Assembly: GCA_964569245.1 (NCBI GenBank)
Contig: CAZMTK010000009.1
Coordinates: 1 to 64,000 of the forward strand
Reading direction: 5' to 3'
Origin: JAAYTY01 sp964569245
GTDB lineage: Bacteria > Fermentibacterota > Fermentibacteria > Fermentibacterales > Fermentibacteraceae
Length of the DNA: 64,000 nt
A program made the position numbers and the translations under genes. Below are positions 42,216 through 49,975 of the stretch, piece by piece. The notes beneath the pieces are model-generated. The model saw only the letters and a list, made by a program, of their open reading frames with translations. It was not told where the DNA came from and ran no database searches. Position 1 is the stretch's first letter. Every line of letters starts with the position of its first letter.

Positions 42216-43601
42216 CTAGGGGGCTACCAGGAGCCGGTAGCAGTCATCGCCCGGCTGGGCGGGGAGGCCTTCTGCCGGTTCTCCTGAATAGCAGCTCGGC
42301 TCCTGCGACCTCGATCTGTCTCCATTTGCGTAGAGGGCGTAGCCTCTGATCCAAGGCGCGCCCCCGGCGACGCTCGACCTGGTCTCCACGATCACGGCAG
42401 TGGCGGAGGCGGTCTCCGAAGGCAGGCTCCTGAGCCATGACGCGAAGGCAGGCACGTCGGACTCTCTGACCACTATGATGCGGTCCACCGCGGTGGCGGA
42501 GTCGAGGCCTGCGCGTGAGGCGAGCCCTTCCGCGAGAGGCTTCAGCAGCGAGTCCCCGGACAGGAAATAGACGCCAGGAGGTATGTGCTCGTAGTCGGGG
42601 TCGGGCAGGGGGGCGATCCTGGCTTCCAGCGTGTCCGGTCCGGCAGGCGGGGGTCCGCCCCCGAGTATCATCGCGGGTACCGGCAGCTCCGGCCCCGGCG
42701 ATGCGGAGGCGATTGCGGAATCCACAGCCGCAGACACGAGAGGCATTACCGTGAACGCAGCCCTGGCTGAGTCGGGCTCAGGAGCGGGGCCGGGCTCCGC
42801 ACCGCCTCCCCTCCTGCCGCAGAGAGGTCCGGCCAGCAGGATCACGCCGGCAGCAAGCGCAACGGCAAGCGGAGCGAGAATGCGCAGCGAGGGCCTGCCC
42901 CCTTTCCCCAGAAAGCCCTGCTGAGCCTCGGGAAAGACTGCGGCTGCCGCGCCCCCCTGTCTCCTGAAGCGGACCTTCGATTCCCTGAGCAGGGATTCGA
43001 CGCCGTGCTGGAGCCCTCTGCGGGCCGAGAGCAGGGATGGGAGACGCGAGACCTGGATGTGGCGCCAGACTGCGCCGGTCGCGAGCAGGATGCCTTCCCC
43101 GTCGGCCAGGGACAGGCTCAGCGTCTGCGGCCTGAGATCCTTCTGCCCGAGCTGCAGGGTGAGATCGCCGACCCTCTGGCGGTAGCCGGGGTCTCCCGGC
43201 GAGAGGCCCATCTCTCCCGCCAGGGTATGCTCCGAGGTCAGCGGTCGCGCTCCCCCGGGGCCCGTCAGGAAGGCTCTGCAGCCTCCCGCATGGACGATCC
43301 AGGCATCCCGCCCCAGCACGGCCACTGCAGTTGCCGAGCAGCCTCTCAGCTCCTCCGCCCGGATCTTCTCCCCCGCCTCGTGAAAGGCTTCCGCGAGGGC
43401 CTCGCCTATGCGGAAGGCTACTCCTTCGGCGAACACGTCGCGCACTGTGGCGACGGCAGTCTCGGCGGAGCGGACGTCACCCCCGGTTCCCTCGGCGACG
43501 ACCGCTACGGAGGCATAGGGGTGCTCGCCCCTGAAGCCGTCGCAGGCGCACAGGGAGTCGTGCCTGCTCCTTCCTCTCAGCATGCTCCAGGCGGCGATCA
43601 T
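42216..43601 (-). CDS. Degenerate PP2C-like membrane protein
   Basis: A 461-residue protein with an N-terminal PPM/PP2C-like phosphatase domain (about 1-215), one transmembrane helix (about 237-258) and an extracytoplasmic Pro/Ala-rich C-terminal part with an unknown domain. The phosphatase fold is suggested by the order of segments HDSLCACDGFRGEHP, SATAVAVLGRDAWIVHAGGCRAFL and LATGAVWRHI. The metal-binding aspartates expected in GDSR and DG positions are replaced (HAGGCR, TGAVW), so it is probably catalytically inactive and might bind a phosphoprotein or act as a sensor. Assignment moderate. It lies between ffs and tRNA-Ala. Confidence 0.65.
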   Translation of the reverse strand: MIAAWSMLRGRSRHDSLCACDGFRGEHPYASVAVVAEGTGGDVRSAETAVATVRDVFAEGVAFRIGEALAEAFHEAGEKIRAEELRGCSATAVAVLGRDAWIVHAGGCRAFLTGPGGARPLTSEHTLAGEMGLSPGDPGYRQRVGDLTLQLGQKDLRPQTLSLSLADGEGILLATGAVWRHIQVSRLPSLLSARRGLQHGVESLLRESKVRFRRQGGAAAAVFPEAQQGFLGKGGRPSLRILAPLAVALAAGVILLAGPLCGRRGGGAEPGPAPEPDSARAAFTVMPLVSAAVDSAIASASPGPELPVPAMILGGGPPPAGPDTLEARIAPLPDPDYEHIPPGVYFLSGDSLLKPLAEGLASRAGLDSATAVDRIIVVRESDVPAFASWLRSLPSETASATAVIVETRSSVAGGAPWIRGYALYANGDRSRSQEPSCYSGEPAEGLPAQPGDDCYRLLVAP

Positions 43602-43670
43602 GGCGAACGCCTCCCGGCGAGGGCTTTGCAGCGTGTCATGTCTGCGGGAGACTGCGAACAGCGCATCGGG

Positions 43671-43746
43671 TGGTGGAGATGAGCGGGCTCGAACCGCCGG
43701 CCTCTGCCTTGCGAAAGCAGCGCTCTACCAGCTGAGCTACATCCCC
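43671..43746 (-). tRNA. tRNA-Ala(CGC)
   Basis: A 76-nt cloverleaf on the minus strand with encoded CCA: acceptor GGGGATG/CATCTCC, D arm GCTC...GAGC, anticodon loop TTCGCAA (CGC, reads GCG) and T loop TTCGAGC. Discriminator A. Confidence 0.95.
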
Positions 43747-43792
43747 ACGCCCGGATGGAAATACTGCACAAACGCACCGCCGGATGCAAGCA

Positions 43793-45838
43793 TCAGCGAG
43801 CAACTACTGCCCTTCCCCTGCCCGTCAGCACGAGGTAGCCCGGCAGCCCCTCGGCTGCCGACAGGATAACGCTCTCGTCGCTCAGCAGCAGGCTGTCGGA
43901 CTTCACCGTGAAGGGACCGCCGTCGATCTTCACCTCGCGGTAGCTCCCCGCCGGGAACACGAGCGCATCGCACGACCCGCGGGAGACTCTCACGAGTCCC
44001 TGGGTCAGCGACGTCTCGGCTGGGACCAGCTCTATGTGGGCGTCGAAGGCTGCCAGTGCCTCAGCCCTGGCGAGGCGCCCCTCCTCCAGCTTGTGCACGA
44101 TGGCCGTGCCCGCCCGTGAGCCCAGCCATACGGTGCCGCTGCCGCCGGCCAGCAGCCATCCGCCTATCTCCGAAATGGTTATCTGCCCGTCGTACGCGAC
44201 CAGCGCGAGGGGATTCACGGCGAGGGTGCCCTTCTTCAGGTCGACCCCTACCAGCACGCCGCTCTCCAGCTTCGCGATCCTGTAGCTGGCAGGAGACGAG
44301 GCCACCGCCTGCACGGGCTGTTCCCGAGAGGCGGAGGTCTGCTCAGCCACTACCACTGGCGCAGCCGCCTCCTCCACAGCCTCCTTCCGGTCTGCGGCCG
44401 CCTCGGGCCCGGCCGGAGGAGGCGCGACTGGCCCGATCGGAGCCTCCGCAATCCGAGTCTCCGCCGCAGGAACCTCAGTCCCGGGCTCCCGCGCCGTCAC
44501 GAGCGCCTGCTCCGGGATTGCCGAGGGGGCCTCAGCGGCTTCCTGCAGGGGCGGTGAGGCAGATGCGGGCCCGGCAAAGGCGCTCTCGAGAACCGCTGCC
44601 GCCTCGTCGACGAGGCCTTCCGGAGCCTGTCTGACGGCATCCTCCACGCTCGGAACCAGCTCCTCGACCGGGGGAGGCACCATCTGCTCCACCGGAGGGA
44701 TCGGCGGGGCTCCCGGAAGACCGGGCGCAGGCCGAGCCGGCGGTTCGGGTGCTGCATCGGGCCCGCCGAAGATTTCCGAAAGGCTCGGAACCGGGGCGGG
44801 CGAGGATTCGGCGGGGCCGTGGAGCGCCTCCGGTCCAGGTGCGGGTCCGCCCATATGAGGCTCCGTCCCGAAGATCGAGTCGAGCGACAGCGGCTGCACC
44901 CGGGGGGCGGCCTCCGCCGGAGTCGCTGTCTGCGGCTTCTCGCCGCCGGCGGGAGATTCGAACACACTCTCCAGACCGCCGAGAATCTCGAAGCCATCCG
45001 CAGCGGTCCCGGCGGGCTGGACGGGCGTCTCCCTCCCGGTGCCGAGAAGGTCGGAGATGTCCCTGACAGGGGGCTTCTCCTCGGGGGCCTTCTCCGCCTC
45101 CGGCTTCTTCGGGGGCTCGAGGCTGATACCCACGCTGGAGAGCAGTGCCTGCACCTTGTCGTCGCCCTCGCCCTGCCCGCCGATCTTCACCCCGATGTCC
45201 TCGAGCAGGCTGTCCAGATCGTCGGTGGTGGCGAAGACGTCCGTAGCGCCAGGGGCGTCAGGGAAGACCTGCCTGTCGCCGTGCAGCGGCACCCCGGCCT
45301 GAGGCCGGGGTGATTCCGGCGCAGGCGAGGGAGCAGATGCCGGAGGCGCCTCCTCCCTCGACGGCGAGGGCTGTTCGACGGCGGGAGCGGGGCCGCCCTT
45401 CACGGCGGTTCCAACAGGTCCGCCGAAAACCTGCGACAGGTCGATGCCTTGCGGCTGGGAATCCAGCTTCGCGTTGAGCCTGCTGACGGCGACGGCCGCC
45501 TGCCTGTGATCCCTGTCACGCTCCTGGACGACCAGGTAGTTGTCCCGGGCCAGCTCGAGTTCGCCCAGCTCCTCCAGCACCTGCCCGAGCCTGAAGTGGT
45601 GGGAGGGGCTGCCTATCTCGAGGGTGGTCAGGACCTCGAGCTGCTCCCTGGCCTCGGACCACAGTCCGAGGGACATGCAGGTGTCGGCAAGGATGCTCCT
45701 GGCCCGGGGCCTCGTTCCTATGAGGGACACAGCCTTCAGCAGGAGCTCCCTGGCCTGCTCCGGGAGCCCTCTGTTCAGGTAGCTCTCGGCTTCCTGGCAA
45801 AGGGCGTTGTAGGTATCGCTCGTGAAGGCGTCTGACAC
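43793..45838 (-). CDS. TPR-linker-AIM24 domain protein with repeated LSxIFGG motifs
   Basis: A 681-residue protein starting at GTG 45838 (GGGAGG upstream). Residues about 5-130 are TPR repeats (EAESYLNRGLPEQARELLLKA, RLGQVLEELGELELARDNYL). A long Pro/Ala/Glu-rich disordered linker (about 135-480) follows, and the C-terminal ~170 residues (YRIAKLESGVLVGVDLKKG, GTVWLGSRAGTAIVHKLEEG) form an AIM24/TIGR00266-like beta domain. Short motifs DLSQVFGG, SLDSIFGT, SLSEIFGG and ISDLLGTG recur in the linker, suggesting binding sites for one partner. The function is unknown. It lies between two tRNA genes. Confidence 0.75.
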   Translation of the reverse strand: MSDAFTSDTYNALCQEAESYLNRGLPEQARELLLKAVSLIGTRPRARSILADTCMSLGLWSEAREQLEVLTTLEIGSPSHHFRLGQVLEELGELELARDNYLVVQERDRDHRQAAVAVSRLNAKLDSQPQGIDLSQVFGGPVGTAVKGGPAPAVEQPSPSREEAPPASAPSPAPESPRPQAGVPLHGDRQVFPDAPGATDVFATTDDLDSLLEDIGVKIGGQGEGDDKVQALLSSVGISLEPPKKPEAEKAPEEKPPVRDISDLLGTGRETPVQPAGTAADGFEILGGLESVFESPAGGEKPQTATPAEAAPRVQPLSLDSIFGTEPHMGGPAPGPEALHGPAESSPAPVPSLSEIFGGPDAAPEPPARPAPGLPGAPPIPPVEQMVPPPVEELVPSVEDAVRQAPEGLVDEAAAVLESAFAGPASASPPLQEAAEAPSAIPEQALVTAREPGTEVPAAETRIAEAPIGPVAPPPAGPEAAADRKEAVEEAAAPVVVAEQTSASREQPVQAVASSPASYRIAKLESGVLVGVDLKKGTLAVNPLALVAYDGQITISEIGGWLLAGGSGTVWLGSRAGTAIVHKLEEGRLARAEALAAFDAHIELVPAETSLTQGLVRVSRGSCDALVFPAGSYREVKIDGGPFTVKSDSLLLSDESVILSAAEGLPGYLVLTGRGRAVVAR

Positions 45839-45936
45839 CGCTTACCTCCCGGAGAGGAAGTTGACGCGGGACGAAGGTCCGTCTGGGATCGACCATCTGC
45901 CGGTTCCGGCGGACCGCCATTCTCGAGGCCTGCGGA

Positions 45937-46029
45937 TGGCGGAGAGAGAGGGATTCGAACCCTCGAGAACGCTTTCGCGCCCTACACGATTTCCAATCGT
46001 GCTCCATCGACCAGCTCGGACATCTCTCC
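45937..46029 (-). tRNA. tRNA-Ser(GGA)
   Basis: A 93-nt class II tRNA on the minus strand with encoded CCA: acceptor GGAGAGA/TCTCTCC, a long variable arm (GGGCGC...GCG-type), anticodon stem CACGATT with GGA (reads TCC/TCT) and T loop TTCGAAT. Discriminator G. Confidence 0.95.
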
Positions 46030-46050
46030 GCACCCTGATAGCCGGCGGAT

Positions 46051-46079
46051 AGAATAGGCCCGATCCCTCATGCTGTCAA
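46051..46079 (-). promoter_or_regulatory. Promoter of tRNA-Ser(GGA)
   Basis: Consensus -35 TTGACA (46079-46074) and -10 TATTCT (46056-46051) with a 17-nt spacer on the minus strand. The predicted start is about 15 nt before the tRNA 5' end. Confidence 0.7.
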
Positions 46080-46178
46080 CGCGAACGGCACCCCCCCAGG
46101 GCTTCGGCTGCAGAGCCTTCGTTGCGCGACGAGCCGCCGTGCAGTTATCGTTCGACAGCCTGGAAAGGAGGAAATCGG

Positions 46179-47168
46179 ATGCGAATCGTCTTCCTGTCGC
46201 TTCTGTGCGCTGCGTCATCTTTCGCGGCAAGCCGGTCGGTGCTTCTGGAGCAGTTCACGAACTCCGGTTGAAGCGGCTGCTACTCCTCGGAACCCTCACT
46301 CCTCAGCTTCATCAACTCGCACGCTTCGACCGTCACTCCCATGTTCGTACATGTAAGCTGGCCCTCCCCTTCCGACCCCATCTATCTTGCCAACACGACC
46401 GAGCAGAATGCCCGCAAGTCCCTCTACGGAGTCAACAGCGTCCCCTGGACCCAGTTCGACGGCGTCATCCACTCCAGCAGCTACCTGACCGCCTACAACA
46501 ACAGGATGGCGGTTCCGTGTCATCTCGACATTCTCGCCTGCCGGAACGGCGGCACGAGCTCCGGCATCGTCAGCATACGCCTCATCGCGGAGCAGGATCT
46601 GGGAATGACCTCCACGAGGGCGTTCGCCATCCTCCTCGAGGACGACGTGCCCGGGGCCGGATACTGGTCCAGCAGCACATTTCCCTACGCTTTCAGGGAC
46701 AACCTGATGGGAGTGGCCGGCACCGTCGTCGAGTTCTCGGCCCCCTATCCCGACACGGTGTTCGTGGAGGTGCCCTACAACCTCAGTCCCTCCTGGGTTG
46801 CGACCAACCTGTACCTGGCCACTTTCGTACAGGCCTACTCATCGAGCGACAAGGAGGTTGCGAACTCAAGGTTCGACAATTTCCTCGGCCTTCCGCAGGG
46901 AATGGAGGACGGCGCTCCCGGGGCGGGCGCAACCTCCGTCACCGCAGAGCCGAACCCTTCCATCGGCCTCTTCACGGTATCGGCCAGCATGCCCGAGGGA
47001 GTTTCGGGGCTGGTGACCATCTTCGACATGGCCGGGCGGGAGCTGGCGTCGTTCGACGCTTCGGCCCTCCCCGTACAGGTCGCCGCACCGGGCCCCGGCG
47101 TCTATTTCGCCAGGCTCTCGACCTCGTCCGGCGGGCTGGATGCCGCCAGGGTGGTCGTCCTCGAGTAG
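46179..47168 (+). CDS. Omp28-like thioredoxin-fold selenoprotein with C-terminal sorting tail
   Basis: A 329-residue protein if TGA 46269-46271 (codon 31) is read as selenocysteine. The ATG at 46179 has AAAGGAGG 6-7 nt upstream. A signal peptide (MRIVFLSLLCAASSFAAS) is followed by VLLEQFTNSG-U-SGC, where Omp28-like proteins carry a CxxC or CxxxC redox site; here U31 and C34 form UxxC. The thioredoxin-like domain continues (VPWTQFDGV, the cis-Pro type segment) to about residue 245. The last ~75 residues (AEPNPSIGLFTVSA, VTIFDMAGRELASF, GPGVYFARLS) are the sorting tail. Coding continues to TAG 47166. Gene callers would start at 46341 and lose the active site. tRNA-Sec is encoded at 25903. Confidence 0.82.
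46269..46311 (+). promoter_or_regulatory. Selenocysteine UGA codon and possible bacterial SECIS hairpin
   Basis: TGA 46269-46271 is in frame. TGAAGC (46269-46274) can pair with GCTTCA (46306-46311), closing a 43-nt hairpin with the UGA in its base, similar in size and placement to the E. coli fdhF SECIS. A GG (46289-46290), the usual SelB contact, lies about 18 nt downstream of the UGA in the loop. Inner pairing is poor by eye, so the hairpin is tentative while the codon is firm. Confidence 0.4.
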
Positions 47169-47188
47169 CATTCCCGAGTGCGGTTGCG

Positions 47189-47222
47189 GGGAGCCCCGTG
47201 GAGACCCGGGGCTCCCTCTTTC
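47189..47222 (+). terminator. Rho-independent terminator after the selenoprotein gene
   Basis: GGGAGCCCCG (47189-47198) pairs with CGGGGCTCCC (47207-47216) around an 8-nt loop, followed by TCTTTC. It lies 20 nt after the stop codon. The remaining 47223-47466 holds no gene or motif I can support. Confidence 0.8.
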
Positions 47223-47466
47223 ACATGATTCCGAGCGAACGCGCCATTTCCGCTGAGACACTGGACCTCTGAAGCGGCTGTCTCTCTGCTCGAAGGCTGC
47301 CTGCCCCGGCTCAAAGCCTCGACGACTCCGCCTCCGCAGGCACCTCGCGGGAGAGGGCATCCGCCAACGGCCCGTTCGAAGGCTCGAAGGAGAACGCGCA
47401 GACCGGCGCAGCTGTTGTGCAGGGCCGGAACGAGCGAGACACCGTGGTGACAAGCGTTTCGGGAAC

Positions 47467-48378
47467 TCACGGGCACCATCTGCAGCGAGACAGATTCCTG
47501 GCCCTCTTCAGCGCCTCCCAGGATCGCGCTTCCAGCCAGGCATCAGGCGAGGGGACAGCGGCATACGGGTCCGGCGCGTCGCAGAACGGGCATGGCCTCA
47601 GAACGGCCGAGGCGTCGAGAAAGAGGTACCCGAGAGCGGGGCAGGGGCCGGGCTCTCTCGAGAGCGACACGCTTCCATCCGGGTCGAGACGGTACGGGCA
47701 GGAGGGATCTCCGAGGGCCAGCATCTCAGCCCTGCCTACATCGTTCCCGGAAGGGTCGAATATGCCCGGAACCACCCTCCAGTGGACGATGCCGAGGCTT
47801 TCCATGAGAGATCCGAAGGCTTCTCCGTCCCCTGACGAAGGCTTCCAGACCGTGAGAACCGCCTCCACCATGGCTCCCCCCGACGACAGCACCATCCGCA
47901 TGCCATCCGTCACGCCGTCGAGACCGTCCACGCCGCGCACCGCAGCGTAGGACCCGCGGGTCGCCCCGGGGAGGCCGAAGATCCAGCGGTCGAACGGAAG
48001 GCATGCAGCTTCCGAAGTCATTCCTGCGCCGTTGGTGCTGATGGACAGCGACAGGGCCTTCCTGCGGGCGACGGCTGCCAGGCTGTCCAGGCACCCGGAG
48101 GCGAGCGGGTCCGAGTGCTTTCCTGCGAGGCTCACCGTGGCGGGAGGCACCGGGGCGCATTCGAGCCACGCCGAGAGCTCCACGGGGGAGAGGTCGCGGG
48201 GTTCGGAGGGGACGCAGCAGGCGCAGCCTGCAAGGCACCTGGTTGTGGGCTCCACTACGAGCCCCCGCTGCATGCGGCGGATTCCAAGCCGCGCGAGCCG
48301 AACCGCGAGTCGAAGCGGCCAGAGGGGCCCGTGCCGGGTCGCAGCCGAGAGCGCTGCCGCGAGCGTTCTCGTCAGCAA
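47467..48378 (-). CDS. Radical SAM-like protein with C-terminal cysteine cluster
   Basis: A 303-residue protein if it starts at TTG 48378, which overlaps the maf stop; an ATG at 48279 is the alternative. EPTTRCLAGCACC contains C-x3-C-x2-C, the radical-SAM cluster motif, preceded by a short N-terminal helix. The middle part has LSLSISTNG and FGLPGATRGSYAAVRG, resembling the SAM-barrel strands. The C-terminus has PCPFCDAP and SRCRWCP, like a SPASM/Twitch auxiliary cluster. The substrate is unknown. Low similarity to textbook members keeps this tentative, but the cysteine layout is clear. It overlaps maf by 7 nt. Confidence 0.7.
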   Translation of the reverse strand: MLTRTLAAALSAATRHGPLWPLRLAVRLARLGIRRMQRGLVVEPTTRCLAGCACCVPSEPRDLSPVELSAWLECAPVPPATVSLAGKHSDPLASGCLDSLAAVARRKALSLSISTNGAGMTSEAACLPFDRWIFGLPGATRGSYAAVRGVDGLDGVTDGMRMVLSSGGAMVEAVLTVWKPSSGDGEAFGSLMESLGIVHWRVVPGIFDPSGNDVGRAEMLALGDPSCPYRLDPDGSVSLSREPGPCPALGYLFLDASAVLRPCPFCDAPDPYAAVPSPDAWLEARSWEALKRARNLSRCRWCP

Positions 48379-48974
48379 CCGCAATCCCCTGAAGCAGCCG
48401 CCTTGAGCGCCTCCACCACTCGCGACACCGAAAGGCCCATCACATTGAAGTAGCACCCCTCGATGCGACGGACGAGGGCGCTCCCGAAGCCCTGTATGCC
48501 GTAGGCTCCGGCCTTGTCCATGGGTTCGCCGGTGGCGACGTAGGATCTTATCTCGTCGGCGGTGAGATTCCTGAAGGTCACCTCTGTCGCTTCGACGAAC
48601 TCGCAGCGGAAGCAGGGCGATTCGCGCGCCAGGCACACCCCGCCGAAGACGGTGTGCGTGCGTCCGGACAGCGCGGAGAGCATCTCGGCGGCGTCCTCCT
48701 CGCAGGAAGGCTTCCCGAGGATCGCCCCGTCCAGCCAGACGACCGTGTCCGCGCCGAGCACCGGGCTTTCCGGATGCTCGTGCGAAACTGCATCCGCCTT
48801 CATCCCGGCGTGTCTCGTCACGAGATCTCCGGGGTCGGCGCAGGCAGCGTTCTCCTCTTCGACGTCGGCAGGCCGGATGATGTGCGGGATTCCGGCCAGA
48901 CAGAGTATCTCGTGCCTCCTGGGAGACCGGCTGGCGAGCACCAGCGGGCGGCTGAAGGGATACCAGACGGCCAT
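48372..48974 (-). CDS. maf: Maf-like nucleotide pyrophosphatase
   Basis: A 200-residue Maf protein: N-terminal PLVLASRSPRRHEIL (substrate-binding Ser/Arg motif), VLGADTVVWLDG with the catalytic Asp, and the K-A-G-A-Y-G-I-Q-G segment. It hydrolyses dTTP/UTP or modified nucleotides to the monophosphate and pyrophosphate. The start at ATG 48974 is supported by alignment; the RBS is weak. It is the first of a maf-radicalSAM pair downstream of dtd. Confidence 0.92.
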   Translation of the reverse strand: MAVWYPFSRPLVLASRSPRRHEILCLAGIPHIIRPADVEEENAACADPGDLVTRHAGMKADAVSHEHPESPVLGADTVVWLDGAILGKPSCEEDAAEMLSALSGRTHTVFGGVCLARESPCFRCEFVEATEVTFRNLTADEIRSYVATGEPMDKAGAYGIQGFGSALVRRIEGCYFNVMGLSVSRVVEALKAAASGDCGC

Positions 48975-48988
48975 CGAGCCGGGGGCCT

Positions 48989-49450
48989 TCAGGCCCCGGA
49001 AGCCCTCTCGCAGGGGGAGTCTATCATGATCGTGACGGGGCCGTCGTTCACCAGCTCGACCTCCATCATCGCCCCGAACACGCCCTGCTGCACTTCCAGG
49101 CCGGTCTCCTCCAGCATCGACGCGAAGAGACGGAACAGCATCTCCGCCCGTGCGGGGTCGGCCGCCCTTGTGAAGCTCGGACGCCTCCCCTTGGCGGTGT
49201 CGGCGTGGAGAGTGAACTGGCTCACGAGGAGTATCGAGCCGCCCGTGTCGAGCAGGGACAGGTTCATGGCGCCCCTGTCGTCGGGGAATATCCTCAGATT
49301 CGCTATCCTGTTGGCGGTCCACAGCAGGTCGCCGTTCGTCTCCGAGCGGCCGAACCCTGCCAGCACGAGGAGCCCTCCGCCGATGCTGCCGACGGTCTTC
49401 CCGTCCACCCTGACGGAAGCCCTGCTAACTCTCTGTACCAGGGCCTTCAT
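48989..49450 (-). CDS. dtd: D-aminoacyl-tRNA deacylase
   Basis: A 153-residue DTD. The conserved catalytic motifs are LLVSQFTL (SQxTL type) and LVNDGPVTIMID (the NxGPV(T) loop, here N-D-G-P-V-T). N-terminal MKALVQRVSRASV is typical. It removes D-amino acids (and glycine) mischarged on tRNAs. Fourteen nt separate it from maf; it overlaps the membrane-protein gene upstream by 26 nt. Confidence 0.95.
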   Translation of the reverse strand: MKALVQRVSRASVRVDGKTVGSIGGGLLVLAGFGRSETNGDLLWTANRIANLRIFPDDRGAMNLSLLDTGGSILLVSQFTLHADTAKGRRPSFTRAADPARAEMLFRLFASMLEETGLEVQQGVFGAMMEVELVNDGPVTIMIDSPCERASGA

Positions 49451-49955
49451 CCTCGGAGTCCCTGCCGGTTCGAAGCCCGTACACCGCCAGCAGGGCTCCC
49501 GCGCAGCTTGCCAGGATTCCTGCGACGCTTCCGAGCCCGAGGGCGAAACCGTCCATCTGCAGCATCACTGCCGGCAGGGCCAGCCGCCGGCCGCCCTTCG
49601 ACAGCAGGTCGAGAGCCGAGCCCGCAGCGAGCATGACGACCCCCGTGAAGCGCGCGGGGTATATGTCCCTCAGCAGGGTGTGCACCGGCAGATCGCTTCC
49701 GGGCAGGAAGATGAAGCCGTCGAAGGCGCTGACTGCAAGCACGGAGTAGAGGGCGATTCTGTGGAGACCGAATCCGGCGCCCGGCTCGGGCCGGGCGCCG
49801 GCGAGGGACCATGCGAGATACACGAGCACCGTGGCACCCGAGGCCAGGAACGCCGGCTCGCGCCAGGGCAGGTCGAAGGTAACAAGTCCAGCCGCTCTCA
49901 GAGCCGCCACTGCGAGCAGCATGACGAGCAGCCGGACTGCCAGGGACCTGTTCAC
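49425..49955 (-). CDS. Multi-pass membrane protein of unknown function
   Basis: A 176-residue protein starting at GTG 49955 (GGAGG upstream). Five hydrophobic segments (about 7-25, 36-52, 64-82, 98-115 and 137-160) and a short acidic, polar C-terminal tail. No domain is recognised. It overlaps dtd by 26 nt, in the same transcription direction, and follows the SbsA-like lipoprotein gene closely. Confidence 0.65.
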   Translation of the reverse strand: MNRSLAVRLLVMLLAVAALRAAGLVTFDLPWREPAFLASGATVLVYLAWSLAGARPEPGAGFGLHRIALYSVLAVSAFDGFIFLPGSDLPVHTLLRDIYPARFTGVVMLAAGSALDLLSKGGRRLALPAVMLQMDGFALGLGSVAGILASCAGALLAVYGLRTGRDSEDEGPGTES

Positions 49956-49975
49956 GGGCCGGCCTCCTCCCCGTT

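Noticed and set aside
46269..46271. Pseudogene by nonsense mutation or sequencing error
   Set aside because: It falls exactly at the expected redox Cys and selC is present; I treat selenocysteine as more likely, though a Cys-to-TGA error cannot be excluded without reads.
46341..47168. A 275-codon gene starting at ATG 46341
   Set aside because: The true reading frame extends upstream through one TGA to an ATG with a strong RBS and signal peptide. The short version would lack the secretion signal and redox site.
47223..47466. Small gene in the gap after the selenoprotein
   Set aside because: Only short frames without RBS or protein-like composition.
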